Of a stretch of DNA of 11,804 nucleotides, positions 1-7,947 are shown piece by piece (position 1 is the first letter of the stretch; each line of letters begins with the position of its first letter). Under the pieces are notes generated by a model. That model did no database searches, was not told the origin of the DNA, and was given only the letters and a program-made list of their open reading frames with translations. This DNA comes from Leptotrichiaceae bacterium (GTDB taxonomy: Bacteria > Fusobacteriota > Fusobacteriia > Fusobacteriales > Leptotrichiaceae), in the NCBI GenBank assembly GCA_030532815.1, contig JAUNKI010000054.1:1-11804 (forward strand). Direction: 5' to 3'. The position numbers and the translations under genes were made by a program.

Positions 1-64
1 CTTTTATTATATTTTTTCCTGAAAGTTGCTCTCTTTCTCTTCTCCTTTTTTTATTCTAACATAC
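1..64 (-). promoter_or_regulatory. window-edge leader, possible promoter of an off-window gene
   Basis: This stretch lies beyond the galT terminator and has no coding frame of its own. On the minus strand it reads purine-rich, with AAAAAAAGGAG near 44-54, and has a perfect TATAAT at 6-11 with no good -35 box at the right distance. It may be the start of the next minus-strand transcription unit, whose gene would lie to the left of the window. The evidence is only one hexamer in AT-rich DNA. Confidence 0.2.
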
Positions 65-97
65 AAAAAAAGTCGAATTTTAAATCCGAACTTTTTT
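65..97 (-). terminator. rho-independent terminator of the gal operon
   Basis: Starting 15 bp after the galT stop codon, the minus strand reads AAAAAAGT, T, CGGA, a TTTAAAA loop, TTCG, then ACTTTTTT. AAAAAAGT pairs with ACTTTTTT, and CGGA pairs with TTCG through one G-U pair, leaving a single bulged T. The run of T that closes the stem also serves as the U-tract. The A-run on the other side makes it potentially bidirectional. It is the only strong terminator seen on the minus strand at the end of the locus, which supports galT as the last gene. Confidence 0.75.
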
Positions 98-112
98 AAA
101 TATTATTAATTT

Positions 113-1705
113 TTAAATTTCCTTTTCATTTACTTTTTTTATAAATTTTCTAAACCCTTTTTCTCCGTCTTCATTATTTTTAAATACTCCGCAATTTTCC
201 AGAACTTTTGAAAAAGTTTCACCTATGGCATTTCTTATGAATATTTCTGCATCTTCTTCAACCATATATTTTATTTTGTCTTCTTCCAGATAATATTTCA
301 GCCATTCTGTATGTTTTCTTAACAGTTCGTTATTATTCATTTCTTTATAACACGGTTCGTAACTTCTGTCATTTTTAAATTTTTCAGAATTTCTTACTTT
401 TAAAATTATTTCCTTTATCTGTGCAGTTTCTTCCATCAATCTTCCAGGCAGTATGGCAAGTCCCATTACTTCTATCAGTCCGATATTTTCTTTTTTTATA
501 TTATGATGTTTATCATGAGGATGAAAAATACCTAAAGGATGATTTTTATTTGTAAGATTATTTCTGAGAACTAAATCAAGTTCATATTTCCCGTCTTTAA
601 ATCTCGCAATAGGTGTAATCGTATTGTGCCGCTCTCCTTTTGTGTAAGCGTATATATCAAGTTTTTCGGCATTGTACTCTATCCATTTTTTCAAAATTTT
701 ATCTGCCAGTTCTACAAGTCTGTTTTTTTCACCGGACAGTCTTATAACGGACATAGGCCAGTTTACAATTCCGGCATTTATATCCTCATAACCGACAAAT
801 GATATTTTTTCTTTTATTTTTGCCTTTTCCATAGGGAAAATATGTCTTCCCGCCTGAAAATGATCATGGGAAAGTATCGAACCTCCTACAATGGGCAAAT
901 CGGCATTTGAACCTATAAAATAATGGGGAAATATTTTTACAAATTCAAGCAGCCTTTCAAATGTGGATTTATCTATTTTCATAGGTTTATGCTCATGGGA
1001 AAATACTATTGAATGTTCATTGTAATAAATATAAGGAGAATACTGTAAATACCAGTGTTCATTTAACAAATCCAGTCTGATGGTCCTATGGTTTTGACGT
1101 CCTGGATGATCCGACCTTCCCATATAACCTTCATTTTCCTTATCAAGAAGCCCTTTAGGATAATTTGTAGAAATTTTATTTTTTGCCATCGCAATGTCTC
1201 TCGGATCCTTTTCAGGTTTGGAAAGATTAATTGTTATTTCAAGGTTTCCGTATTCATTTTCATAAGTCCAGTGAATATTTTTTGATATTCTGTCCATTCT
1301 TATATAGTTACTTTTTTTCGATAATTCATAAAAGTATTCGGTTGCCTTGTCTATTCCGTAGTTGTCATATTTATCCCAAAATTCTTTCCTTATTTCCGAC
1401 GTTCTCGGAACTATCTGACCCATTATTTTTGAATTCATCAGATCCTGAAAAGTGACCGTATCACTTTTCAGTTTTCCGTTTTCTCCTGCCCATTTTACTA
1501 TATTATCAAGTATTTCACAGGGATAAACGGCATTTACGACTTCTTTCCTTATTTTTTCGGTTTCTTCTTCCGAAAATTCCCTGAAAGTATCCAAATCCAA
1601 TGCTTCAGATACAAGATTTCTTATAAGTATTTTATCTTCCTCATTTACAAGTCCGTTTTTTATGGAATATTCCATAAGTTTTTCAATTTCTGAATATATG
1701 TCCAT
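113..1705 (-). CDS. galT: UDP-glucose--hexose-1-phosphate uridylyltransferase, class II
   Basis: GalT exchanges galactose-1-phosphate with UDP-glucose to give UDP-galactose and glucose-1-phosphate, the second committed Leloir step, in the cytosol. The class II family signature DLPIVGGSILSHDHFQAG is intact (residues 269-286 from the chosen start); its SHDHFQ replaces the HPH nucleophile motif of class I enzymes. The C-terminal half continues the family fold, including the NHPLGIFHPHDKHH stretch. The longest frame opens at a GTG at 1714, only 15 bp after the galE stop and with GACGGG almost touching it. The ATG at 1705 gives 530 residues beginning MDIYSEIEKLMEY, better spaced from the GGGA and typical of the family N-terminus, so I prefer it. 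Other class II enzymes I recall are near 490-500 residues, so this is slightly long. It is the last gene of the operon, followed by a terminator. The function is secure; the exact start is less so. Confidence 0.95.
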   Translation of the reverse strand: MDIYSEIEKLMEYSIKNGLVNEEDKILIRNLVSEALDLDTFREFSEEETEKIRKEVVNAVYPCEILDNIVKWAGENGKLKSDTVTFQDLMNSKIMGQIVPRTSEIRKEFWDKYDNYGIDKATEYFYELSKKSNYIRMDRISKNIHWTYENEYGNLEITINLSKPEKDPRDIAMAKNKISTNYPKGLLDKENEGYMGRSDHPGRQNHRTIRLDLLNEHWYLQYSPYIYYNEHSIVFSHEHKPMKIDKSTFERLLEFVKIFPHYFIGSNADLPIVGGSILSHDHFQAGRHIFPMEKAKIKEKISFVGYEDINAGIVNWPMSVIRLSGEKNRLVELADKILKKWIEYNAEKLDIYAYTKGERHNTITPIARFKDGKYELDLVLRNNLTNKNHPLGIFHPHDKHHNIKKENIGLIEVMGLAILPGRLMEETAQIKEIILKVRNSEKFKNDRSYEPCYKEMNNNELLRKHTEWLKYYLEEDKIKYMVEEDAEIFIRNAIGETFSKVLENCGVFKNNEDGEKGFRKFIKKVNEKEI

Positions 1706-1729
1706 ATTTTCCACATCCCGTCTTTTTGA

Positions 1730-2707
1730 TTAATATTTTTTGTTCATTTCCCATTTCCACGCTGATTTTATAATTTCCTCAAGGTTATATTCCGGCTTCC
1801 AGCCCAGTTCTTTTTCGGCTTTAGTAGAATCAGCCACTAAAATTGCAGGATCTCCGGCTCTTTTTTCCACTTCCTCCACTTTAAAATCTTTTCCTGTAAC
1901 TTCCCTTACTTTTTCTATAACTTCCTTAACTGTATATCCTTCTCCGCTTCCGAGATTATAATTCAGGCTTCTGTTTTCTCTGAACATTTTTTCCATTCCC
2001 AGAATATGTGCCTTTGCCAAATCATATACATGTACGAAATCTCTTACACATGTACCGTCTTTGGTGTTATAGTCATTTCCGAATATTTTTATACTCTCTC
2101 TTTTTCCGCTTGCCGCATGTAATATGAGAGGTATTAAATGAGTTTCAGGAATGTGACTTTCTCCTATGAGTCCGTCACCGTCAGAACCGCTTGCATTGAA
2201 ATATCTGAGAACCGTACTTTTAAGTCCGTAAGCAGTATCATAATCTTCAAGTATTTTTTCCACTGCCAGTTTTGTTTTCCCGTATGGATTTATCGGTAAT
2301 TGAATATGAGTTTCATCTATTTTTTCTTTTTGAGGCTCTCCGAAAGTAGCAGCTGTAGAACTGAATATAAAGTACTTTACTCCAGACTCTGTCATCTGAT
2401 CCAGTAATTTTATAACCTTTACGACATTATTATCATAGTATTCCGACGGTTTCAGTACAGATTCTCCCACTTCTATAAATGCTGCAAAATGCATGACTGC
2501 ATTTATTTTTTCCTTTTCAAAAACCTGTTTCAGCTTTTCCCTGTCTCCGAGATCTCCTTTTATAATTTTGGCATCCAGTATTTCAGCCACATCTTCATAG
2601 CCTTTTGACAAATTATCATAAATTATCGGATTATATCCGTTTTTTTTCAGTAGATTCACTGTATGTGAGCCTATATATCCCGCTCCTCCTATTACAAGTA
2701 TGTTCAC
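1730..2707 (-). CDS. galE: UDP-glucose 4-epimerase
   Basis: GalE interconverts UDP-galactose and UDP-glucose with a tightly bound NAD, closing the Leloir cycle and also supplying UDP-galactose for glycan synthesis. It is an extended short-chain dehydrogenase. The NAD-binding GGAGYIG is at residues 7-13, the YDNLSKG loop at about 30-36, HFAAFIEVGES at 73-83, the catalytic S/T in FSSTAATFG near 118, and the YGKTK active-site Tyr/Lys at 142 and 146. The frame can be opened at 2752, but the minus strand has GGAAAGGAG eight bases before a GTG at 2707, which begins MNILVIGGAGYIGS as epimerases do. This gives 325 residues, a normal length, so the extra 15 N-terminal residues of the longer frame are probably not translated. 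It lies 24 bp upstream of the preferred galT start and about 284 bp downstream of galM, with a candidate promoter of its own. Confidence 0.96.
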   Translation of the reverse strand: MNILVIGGAGYIGSHTVNLLKKNGYNPIIYDNLSKGYEDVAEILDAKIIKGDLGDREKLKQVFEKEKINAVMHFAAFIEVGESVLKPSEYYDNNVVKVIKLLDQMTESGVKYFIFSSTAATFGEPQKEKIDETHIQLPINPYGKTKLAVEKILEDYDTAYGLKSTVLRYFNASGSDGDGLIGESHIPETHLIPLILHAASGKRESIKIFGNDYNTKDGTCVRDFVHVYDLAKAHILGMEKMFRENRSLNYNLGSGEGYTVKEVIEKVREVTGKDFKVEEVEKRAGDPAILVADSTKAEKELGWKPEYNLEEIIKSAWKWEMNKKY

Positions 2708-2991
2708 TTTAATGACTCCTTTCCTGTTTTTTCCTGATTTTACATTTTGCAACTGAATATATTAAATTTCGGTCTGTTTTACAGAAATTAAAATATATCC
2801 GTTAATGTATATTTTATCATTTTTATGAAGTCAGTAAAAATAATAATTTATAATCTTTAAAAATATCATAATCTTGAAATTATTTTCAATCGGATAAATA
2901 AACTGTTCTATTTTTTTAATTTTACTGCTAAATTTTTCCTATAAAAATTTCGACAATTGTAATGATTTTTAATATTTCAAATTTTTCAGTA
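2708..2991 (-). other. galM-galE intergenic region, no gene
   Basis: This gap, very A/T-rich, is the longest within the gal part of the locus. I see no clear terminator after galM; only a loose AAAAATTT/AAATTTTT pairing with a long loop lies just after its stop. A promoter for galE is proposed inside it. The leader downstream of that promoter contains a modest hairpin at about 2763-2793, in which TTTCTG faces CAG and GAAA with bulged bases; its role is unknown. The direct repeat ATAATCTT occurs at 2850-2857 and 2868-2875, 18 bp apart. A plus-strand frame across the galM end is a shadow of galM. Confidence 0.5.
2811..2838 (-). promoter_or_regulatory. candidate galE promoter
   Basis: On the minus strand TTTACT (2833-2838), a 16-bp spacer and TAAAAT (2811-2816) make a plausible sigma-70-type promoter. 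It has the extended -10 sequence TGA directly before the hexamer. Transcription would start near 2804, giving a leader of roughly 95 nt before the GTG of galE. The gap of about 284 bp after galM makes an internal promoter likely. It would let galE and galT be expressed apart from galactose uptake, as expected if UDP-galactose is also needed for surface glycans. Confidence 0.5.
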
Positions 2992-4041
2992 TTAAACCTT
3001 ATTAAATTTATAAACAGTTTTATTACGGTATTTCTCCCCTTTTTCAAGAGGTTTTACATTAAATTTTTCTTCATTTATTCCGTTGGGAAAATTCTGTGTC
3101 TCTATTGCAATTCCCAAATACCGTCTGTTACGTCCTTTCTCCTCCTGAAATTCAGGGACATCGTCCAAATAATTTCCCGTATATATTACTGCCGTTCTTT
3201 CAGTTGTCATAATTTCCATTTCAATGCCGCTGTATTCCGAATAAAGTATAATCTGCGAATCATTATCATTTTTACCGGAGTTCAGGATAAAAGGGTGATC
3301 ATATGCTCTTGTTATCTCAAACTGAGAATGTCCTTTTTCTATTCCATCCTTTATTTTCAGTCCTTTTCTAAAATCAAATACGGTATTTCCAACATTAATA
3401 AAATTCCCTGTAGGTATAAGCCCTGAACCTAATTCACATACATTATCCGCTTTTATTTTCAATATCTGTTCATCTCCGTTTTTTTCAAGGTTTCCCGACA
3501 GATTAAAATACGTATGGTTAGTCAGATTAATATAGGTTTTCTTATCTGAAACGCCGCTATATTCAAGAATCAGGCTATTATTTTCATTTATCAGATACGA
3601 AATTTTAAATTCCACCGTTCCAGGATATCCTTCTTCCATATGAGGACTTGTATAAGACAGTTCTATTCCGTTATCAAGCTCTTTTACATTGAAAATTTTT
3701 GTATTAAGCCCCTCTTTTCCTCCATGTATTGAATTTTCACCGTCATTTTTTTCCAAACTGTACTTTACTCCGTCAATGAAAAACTCTCCGTTTTCCGTTC
3801 TTCCTGCCGTTCTTCCTATTACAGAACCGGGATATGCAGCATTTCCGATATACTTTTCAAGTTTTTCATAACCCAACACTATATTTTTCAGATTTCCTTT
3901 CCTGTCTTCCGTATATATTCCGGTTATAATTCCTCCCAAGTTCAGAACATCTACCTGAAATCCGCTGCCATTTTCTAACTTGTATCTGAATACTTCTTTT
4001 CCTTTATATACTCCGAATAATTTTTTTTCTATACTTATCAT
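2992..4041 (-). CDS. galM: aldose 1-epimerase (galactose mutarotase)
   Basis: GalM converts beta-D-galactose to the alpha anomer that galactokinase accepts. The 349-residue protein shows the family catalytic landmarks: His106 in NSIHGG, His176 in [10 protein letters not shown], Asp248 in YDHPF, and the general-base Glu314 in [25 protein letters not shown] near residues 67-81 is the usual N-terminal substrate-side motif. The length is normal and there is no signal peptide, so it should be cytosolic. Its ATG overlaps the galK TGA in the sequence ATGA, and no strong ribosome binding site of its own is visible, so translation is probably coupled to galK. The gene ends before a long gap that contains the galE promoter. 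Confidence 0.95.
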   Translation of the reverse strand: MISIEKKLFGVYKGKEVFRYKLENGSGFQVDVLNLGGIITGIYTEDRKGNLKNIVLGYEKLEKYIGNAAYPGSVIGRTAGRTENGEFFIDGVKYSLEKNDGENSIHGGKEGLNTKIFNVKELDNGIELSYTSPHMEEGYPGTVEFKISYLINENNSLILEYSGVSDKKTYINLTNHTYFNLSGNLEKNGDEQILKIKADNVCELGSGLIPTGNFINVGNTVFDFRKGLKIKDGIEKGHSQFEITRAYDHPFILNSGKNDNDSQIILYSEYSGIEMEIMTTERTAVIYTGNYLDDVPEFQEEKGRNRRYLGIAIETQNFPNGINEEKFNVKPLEKGEKYRNKTVYKFNKV

Positions 4042-5195
4042 AGCATTCTCGGTCCTTCACTTACTTTCACAATGTAAAAATCAGCATCATATCCTATTTT
4101 TTCCTTATATTCTCTGCCTACATTCTTTATAAATTCATTGACTTTATCTTTTTTCACTATACTTACAGTACAACCGCCAAATCCTGCTCCCGTCATTCTC
4201 GAACCTATTACTCCGTCCTGTTTCCATGCCAGCTCCACTAAAGTATCAAGCTCCCTACCTGTAACTTCATAATCATCTCTAAGGGATTCATGAGATCGGT
4301 TCATTAACTTTCCGAATTCTTCCAAATTCCCTTTTGATAATTCCTGCTGGGCTTTTAATGTTCTCTGATTTTCATAAACAGCATGTTTTGCCCTTTTTCT
4401 GTTCACTTCATTTTCTATTAATTTTTTATTTTCTTCAAACTCCTCTATGGACAGTTCGCCCAATGCCTTTATATGAAGCTTTGTCTGCAAATCTTTTAAT
4501 GCCTGTTCACACTCTCCCCGTCTTTCATTATATTTTGAATCTGCAAGACCTCTCCTCTTATTCGTATTTGATATTACTATTACTTCATCTTCCAGTATAA
4601 CAGGCACATATTCATATTTCAGAGTGTTACAGTCAAGCAGAACTGCATGATCTTTTTTACCCATTCCTACTGCAAACTGATCCATTATGCCTGAATTTAC
4701 ACCGATAAATAAATTTTCGGTTTTTTGACCTAATTTTACCATTTCTATCATGTCTATATCCAGATTGAATATATTTTTCAGTATTACTCCTGTAAGTATT
4801 TCAATGGAAGCCGATGATGAAAGCCCTGCACCGTTAGGTATATTCCCGTAAAAGAGTATGTCAAATCCTCTATTTATTTCATATCCCGCTTCCATAAACA
4901 TTTTTATGACTCCTTTAGGATAGTTTGCCCAGTCATGTTCTTTTTCATTTTCAAGTTTATCCAGGCTGAACTCGATTATACCCGTTTTTTCAAAATTTTC
5001 GGAATACATTCTGAATTTATTGTCATTCCGTAATTTTATGAGAGCATAAGTTCCCCTGTCTATGGCACACGGAAATACATTTCCTCCGTTATAATCCGTA
5101 TGCTCTCCGATTAAATTCACTCTACCCGGAGAAAAAAACTCCTTTTCATGTGATTCTCCGAATACTTCTGAAAATTTTCTCTTTAAATCCGACAT
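4038..5195 (-). CDS. galK: galactokinase
   Basis: GalK phosphorylates alpha-D-galactose with ATP to galactose-1-phosphate, the entry step of the Leloir pathway. It is a GHMP kinase of 385 residues, the usual size. The galactokinase signature [12 protein letters not shown] is at 24-35, the ATP-binding loop [10 protein letters not shown] at 121-130, the catalytic Asp172 in GIMDQF, and the third GHMP motif [11 protein letters not shown] at 331-341. A strong AGGAGG lies nine bases before the ATG, fixing the start. It is 114 bp downstream of mglC with a stable hairpin and a possible promoter between them. It overlaps galM by 4 bp at its end, so the kinase and mutarotase form a coupled pair. Confidence 0.97.
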   Translation of the reverse strand: MSDLKRKFSEVFGESHEKEFFSPGRVNLIGEHTDYNGGNVFPCAIDRGTYALIKLRNDNKFRMYSENFEKTGIIEFSLDKLENEKEHDWANYPKGVIKMFMEAGYEINRGFDILFYGNIPNGAGLSSSASIEILTGVILKNIFNLDIDMIEMVKLGQKTENLFIGVNSGIMDQFAVGMGKKDHAVLLDCNTLKYEYVPVILEDEVIVISNTNKRRGLADSKYNERRGECEQALKDLQTKLHIKALGELSIEEFEENKKLIENEVNRKRAKHAVYENQRTLKAQQELSKGNLEEFGKLMNRSHESLRDDYEVTGRELDTLVELAWKQDGVIGSRMTGAGFGGCTVSIVKKDKVNEFIKNVGREYKEKIGYDADFYIVKVSEGPRML

Positions 5196-5225
5196 GCTTT
5201 GTTTCCTCCTGAAAAATTAACTTTT

Positions 5226-5253
5226 ATTTTAGTCCCTTCCCGTCACTGTTAAA
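5226..5253 (-). promoter_or_regulatory. weak candidate promoter for galKM
   Basis: On the minus strand TTTAAC (5248-5253), a 16-bp spacer and TAAAAT (5226-5231) lie about 30 bp before the galK start and downstream of the mglC-galK hairpin. The -35 box is poor. If real, it would let galK and galM be transcribed independently of the transporter. The plus-strand core TTAACTTTT at 5217-5225, next to the -10 box, matches the core of the repeats upstream of the ROK gene. Confidence 0.3.
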
Positions 5254-5280
5254 AACAGAAAAAATATGCGTAAGGGAAAT

Positions 5281-5302
5281 ATGAGGGTAATGACACCCTC
5301 AT
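5281..5302 (-). terminator. hairpin between mglC and galK
   Basis: An 8-bp perfect stem ATGAGGGT/ACCCTCAT with a 6-base loop begins 8 bp after the mglC stop. On the minus strand it is followed by ATTTCCC rather than a clean U-tract, so full termination is doubtful. Partial attenuation, RNA processing or protection of the upstream mgl message are alternatives. On the plus strand the flank is T-rich. A near copy of this hairpin (ATGAGGG stem) follows the lipoprotein gene at 11568-11590. Confidence 0.5.
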
Positions 5303-5309
5303 TTTCAAA

Positions 5310-6341
5310 TTATTTATTTTTCTTATATTTCAATACATCTATTGCAACTGCCACTATAATTATTATCCCTTTTATAATATACTGCCAGTAAGGACTTACC
5401 TCAACATAAGTCAGCCCGTAGTTAATAAGAGTAAAGATAATAACTCCGGCAACTACTCCCGAAATCTTACCTACTCCTCCACTGAAAGATACTCCTCCTA
5501 CGACACATGCCGCGATAGCGTCCATTTCATACATAAATCCGAGATTATTTGTAGCGGAACCTATACGTGCCGCTTCCAAAAATCCTCCAAGTGCATACAT
5601 AATTCCCGACAATATGTAAACCGTTACGAGCGTTCTTGCCACATTTACTCCTGAAACCCTTGCAGCTTCAGGATTTCCTCCGACTGCAAACAGGTTTTTT
5701 CCGAATACCGTCTTATTCCATAATATCCACATGAATATTATAGCTATTACGGCGTATAATATAAGCTTTGAAGGACTCAGCTGACCTATTTTGAACAAAT
5801 ATCCCTGTGCCACTTCGGAATATTTCGGAGAAAATCCCGCAACAGGAGAAGCCCCCACATAATCAAAATAAAGGGAGTTTATTCCGTATACTATAACCAT
5901 TGTTCCCATTGTCGTAACAAAAGGAACAACATTAAGCTTTGCCACTATAAGACCGTTCACAAGACCGAACACGGCACCTAAAATTATTACTATAAGTATG
6001 ACAATAGGTATCGGCAAAGTTGCCAGTCCCTTAAAAACTTTATTCGGATTGCTTACTGCCTGTAACAGGGTAGCTGAAAGCAATGCAGCCATTCCTACTT
6101 GTCTTCCTACTGAAAGATCGGTTCCCTGAGTTACTATAATTCCTGCAACTCCCAATGCTATTATTATTCTTACCGATGACTGCGTCAGGATATTCTGAAA
6201 GTTTCTCAAGCTTAAAAATGATGGATCTTTTACTATTATCATGATTAACAGTAACACTAAAACGAGATATATCCCTCCGTTCATTATTATTTCTTTCGGA
6301 TTTATATTTTTCTTATCCTTGCTCAATATTTTTTCCGCCAT
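5310..6341 (-). CDS. mglC: galactose/methyl galactoside ABC transporter permease
   Basis: MglC is the membrane channel of the MglBAC importer and should work as a homodimer in the cytoplasmic membrane. The 343-residue protein is very hydrophobic, with about 8 to 10 membrane segments (for example near 22-37, 56-71, 111-134, 191-207, 238-256, 275-313 and 320-336). Family hallmarks are TQGTDLSVGRQVG at 71-83 and the cytoplasmic coupling loop GGNPEAARVSGVNV at 221-234, followed by the conserved glycine-rich stretch ACVVGGVSFSGGVGKISG. RbsC and XylH relatives share the fold, but the partner MglB identifies the substrate. AGGAGG lies six bases before the ATG and overlaps the TAG stop of mglA, so the two are tightly coupled. 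Confidence 0.94.
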   Translation of the reverse strand: MAEKILSKDKKNINPKEIIMNGGIYLVLVLLLIMIIVKDPSFLSLRNFQNILTQSSVRIIIALGVAGIIVTQGTDLSVGRQVGMAALLSATLLQAVSNPNKVFKGLATLPIPIVILIVIILGAVFGLVNGLIVAKLNVVPFVTTMGTMVIVYGINSLYFDYVGASPVAGFSPKYSEVAQGYLFKIGQLSPSKLILYAVIAIIFMWILWNKTVFGKNLFAVGGNPEAARVSGVNVARTLVTVYILSGIMYALGGFLEAARIGSATNNLGFMYEMDAIAACVVGGVSFSGGVGKISGVVAGVIIFTLINYGLTYVEVSPYWQYIIKGIIIIVAVAIDVLKYKKNK

Positions 6342-6350
6342 TTTTTCCTC

Positions 6351-7865
6351 CTATAAATACTTTGCCGTTAATTTCAATATTTCTTCCTGAGTTGTTTCGG
6401 ACGTTTTCACTATTCCTGCCACTTTACCGTTACTCATCACTAAAATTCTGTCGGTAACTCCCAGAAGTTCCGGCATTTCCGATGAAATCATAATAATTCC
6501 CTTATCTTTTTTTGCCAGATTTACCATTAACTGATATATTTCAAATTTCGCTCCGACATCTATTCCCCTTGTAGGTTCGTCCATAAGGAGTATTTCAGGT
6601 TCTGTCAGAAGCCATCTTCCTATTATTACTTTCTGCTGATTTCCTCCTGAAAGACTTCCTATATGAGTTTTCTGAGACGGAGTCTTTACTCTCATACTTT
6701 CTATGACCCAGCCTGTATCCTTCTGTATTTTTTTATCGTCCAATAATCCTATTCCCGACTTATAACTTTTAGTATTGGAAATAATCGAGTTGAATTTTAT
6801 GTCCAGCATGGAAAATATTCCTGTAGAACGTCTTTCTTCGGTAATAAGTGCCAACCCGTTTTTTGTGGCTTCTTTCGGATTGGTTATGTTCACTTCTTTA
6901 CCGTGTATTTTTATTACTCCTGATTTTTTCTCCATTACTCCGAATACAGTTTCAACTATATCCGTTCTTTTGGAACCCACAAGTCCCGCTATTCCTAAGA
7001 TTTCTCCTTTATGCAAATTAAAGGAAACATCTTCAATGGAATTTTTCCTTTTGGCAGTCAGATTTTCAACTTCCATAATCACATCGGACGGAACATTGGT
7101 TTTATAAGGAAATCTGCTTGTCAGATCTCTTCCTACCATAAGATTGATAATTTCGTCTGTTGTAAGTTCTTTTACTTTTTCAGTAGTTACCCACTGACCG
7201 TCTCTTAATATTGTTATTTCATCACATATTTCCGTAATTTCTTCCATTTTATGGGAAATATACACTATTCCTATACCGCTTCCCTGTAATTTTTTTATTA
7301 TGTGAAAAAGATGCTTTACTTCATTTTCAGTAAGCGATGAAGTCGGCTCATCAAGTATGAGCACTTTTGAATCATAAGAAACTGCTTTGGCAATTTCCAG
7401 CATCTGCATTTGTGATACTGAAAGGTTGCCTACTTTAGTTCTCGGGTCTATTTTTATTTCGAGTCTGTCAAATATTTTTTTTGTTTCCTTATACATTTTT
7501 TCTTCATCTATAAACAGACCTTTTTTCGGATATCTCCCCAACCATATGTTATCCATTACATTTCTCTGTACAACCTGATTTAACTCCTGATGTACCATTG
7601 AGACACCTCTTTCCAACGCTTCTTTGGAATTTCTGAATTCAGTTTTTTCCCCTTCAAGATATATTTCCCCTGTATCTTTCTTATATATTCCGAACAGACA
7701 TTTCATAAGCGTCGATTTTCCCGCTCCGTTTTCTCCCATTAATGCATGGACACTATTCGGTCTTATTCTCAAATTTACATTATCCAGTGCCTTTACTCCG
7801 GGAAATTCCTTACTTATCCCTTCCATTCTGAGGACATATTCATGTTTTTTATCAGAATTTTTCAT
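6351..7865 (-). CDS. mglA: galactose/methyl galactoside ABC transporter ATP-binding protein
   Basis: MglA powers galactose import at the inner face of the membrane. The 504 residues form two fused ABC ATPase domains. Domain 1 has Walker [10 protein letters not shown] (44-52), the signature LSVSQMQ (148-154), Walker B VLILDEP (168-174) and switch His205. Domain 2 has a degenerate Walker A (GLVGSKRT, about 294-301), the signature LSGGNQQ (405-411) and Walker B ILLMDEP (425-431), and Ser-Glu replaces the switch His. One competent and one degenerate site is normal for the RbsA/MglA/XylG family, not a sign of decay. AGAGGTG lies just before the ATG. The gene is 82 bp downstream of mglB, across an attenuator-like hairpin, and 9 bp from mglC. 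Confidence 0.96.
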   Translation of the reverse strand: MKNSDKKHEYVLRMEGISKEFPGVKALDNVNLRIRPNSVHALMGENGAGKSTLMKCLFGIYKKDTGEIYLEGEKTEFRNSKEALERGVSMVHQELNQVVQRNVMDNIWLGRYPKKGLFIDEEKMYKETKKIFDRLEIKIDPRTKVGNLSVSQMQMLEIAKAVSYDSKVLILDEPTSSLTENEVKHLFHIIKKLQGSGIGIVYISHKMEEITEICDEITILRDGQWVTTEKVKELTTDEIINLMVGRDLTSRFPYKTNVPSDVIMEVENLTAKRKNSIEDVSFNLHKGEILGIAGLVGSKRTDIVETVFGVMEKKSGVIKIHGKEVNITNPKEATKNGLALITEERRSTGIFSMLDIKFNSIISNTKSYKSGIGLLDDKKIQKDTGWVIESMRVKTPSQKTHIGSLSGGNQQKVIIGRWLLTEPEILLMDEPTRGIDVGAKFEIYQLMVNLAKKDKGIIMISSEMPELLGVTDRILVMSNGKVAGIVKTSETTQEEILKLTAKYL

Positions 7866-7880
7866 TTTTCACCTCTTTTT

Positions 7881-7926
7881 AAAAAGATACCGCAAACAAG
7901 TCTGCAAAGAGCTCATCAGCGGTATC
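7881..7926 (-). terminator. attenuator-like hairpin between mglB and mglA
   Basis: On the minus strand GATACCGC and GCGGTATC form a perfect 8-bp, fairly GC-rich stem around a 25-base loop, immediately followed by TTTTT, and lie 21 bp after the mglB stop. This has the form of a rho-independent terminator inside the operon. Partial read-through would give much more binding protein than ATPase and permease. The TTTTT is followed by AAAAAGAGGTG, which carries the mglA ribosome binding site. The long loop may lower efficiency. Confidence 0.6.
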
Positions 7927-7947
7927 ATTAATTTTTATTTATTCCGA

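Noticed and set aside
2962..3426. Plus-strand open frame of 154 codons across the galM end
   Set aside because: It lies antisense to galM, which has intact catalytic motifs. Its product is a low-complexity Phe/Ile/Ser-rich sequence without a ribosome binding site, typical of a shadow in AT-rich DNA.
6959..6989. Loss of the second Walker A motif in MglA as a sign of gene decay
   Set aside because: The RbsA/MglA/XylG family normally has a degenerate second nucleotide site, and the rest of domain 2, including LSGGNQQ and MDEP, is intact.
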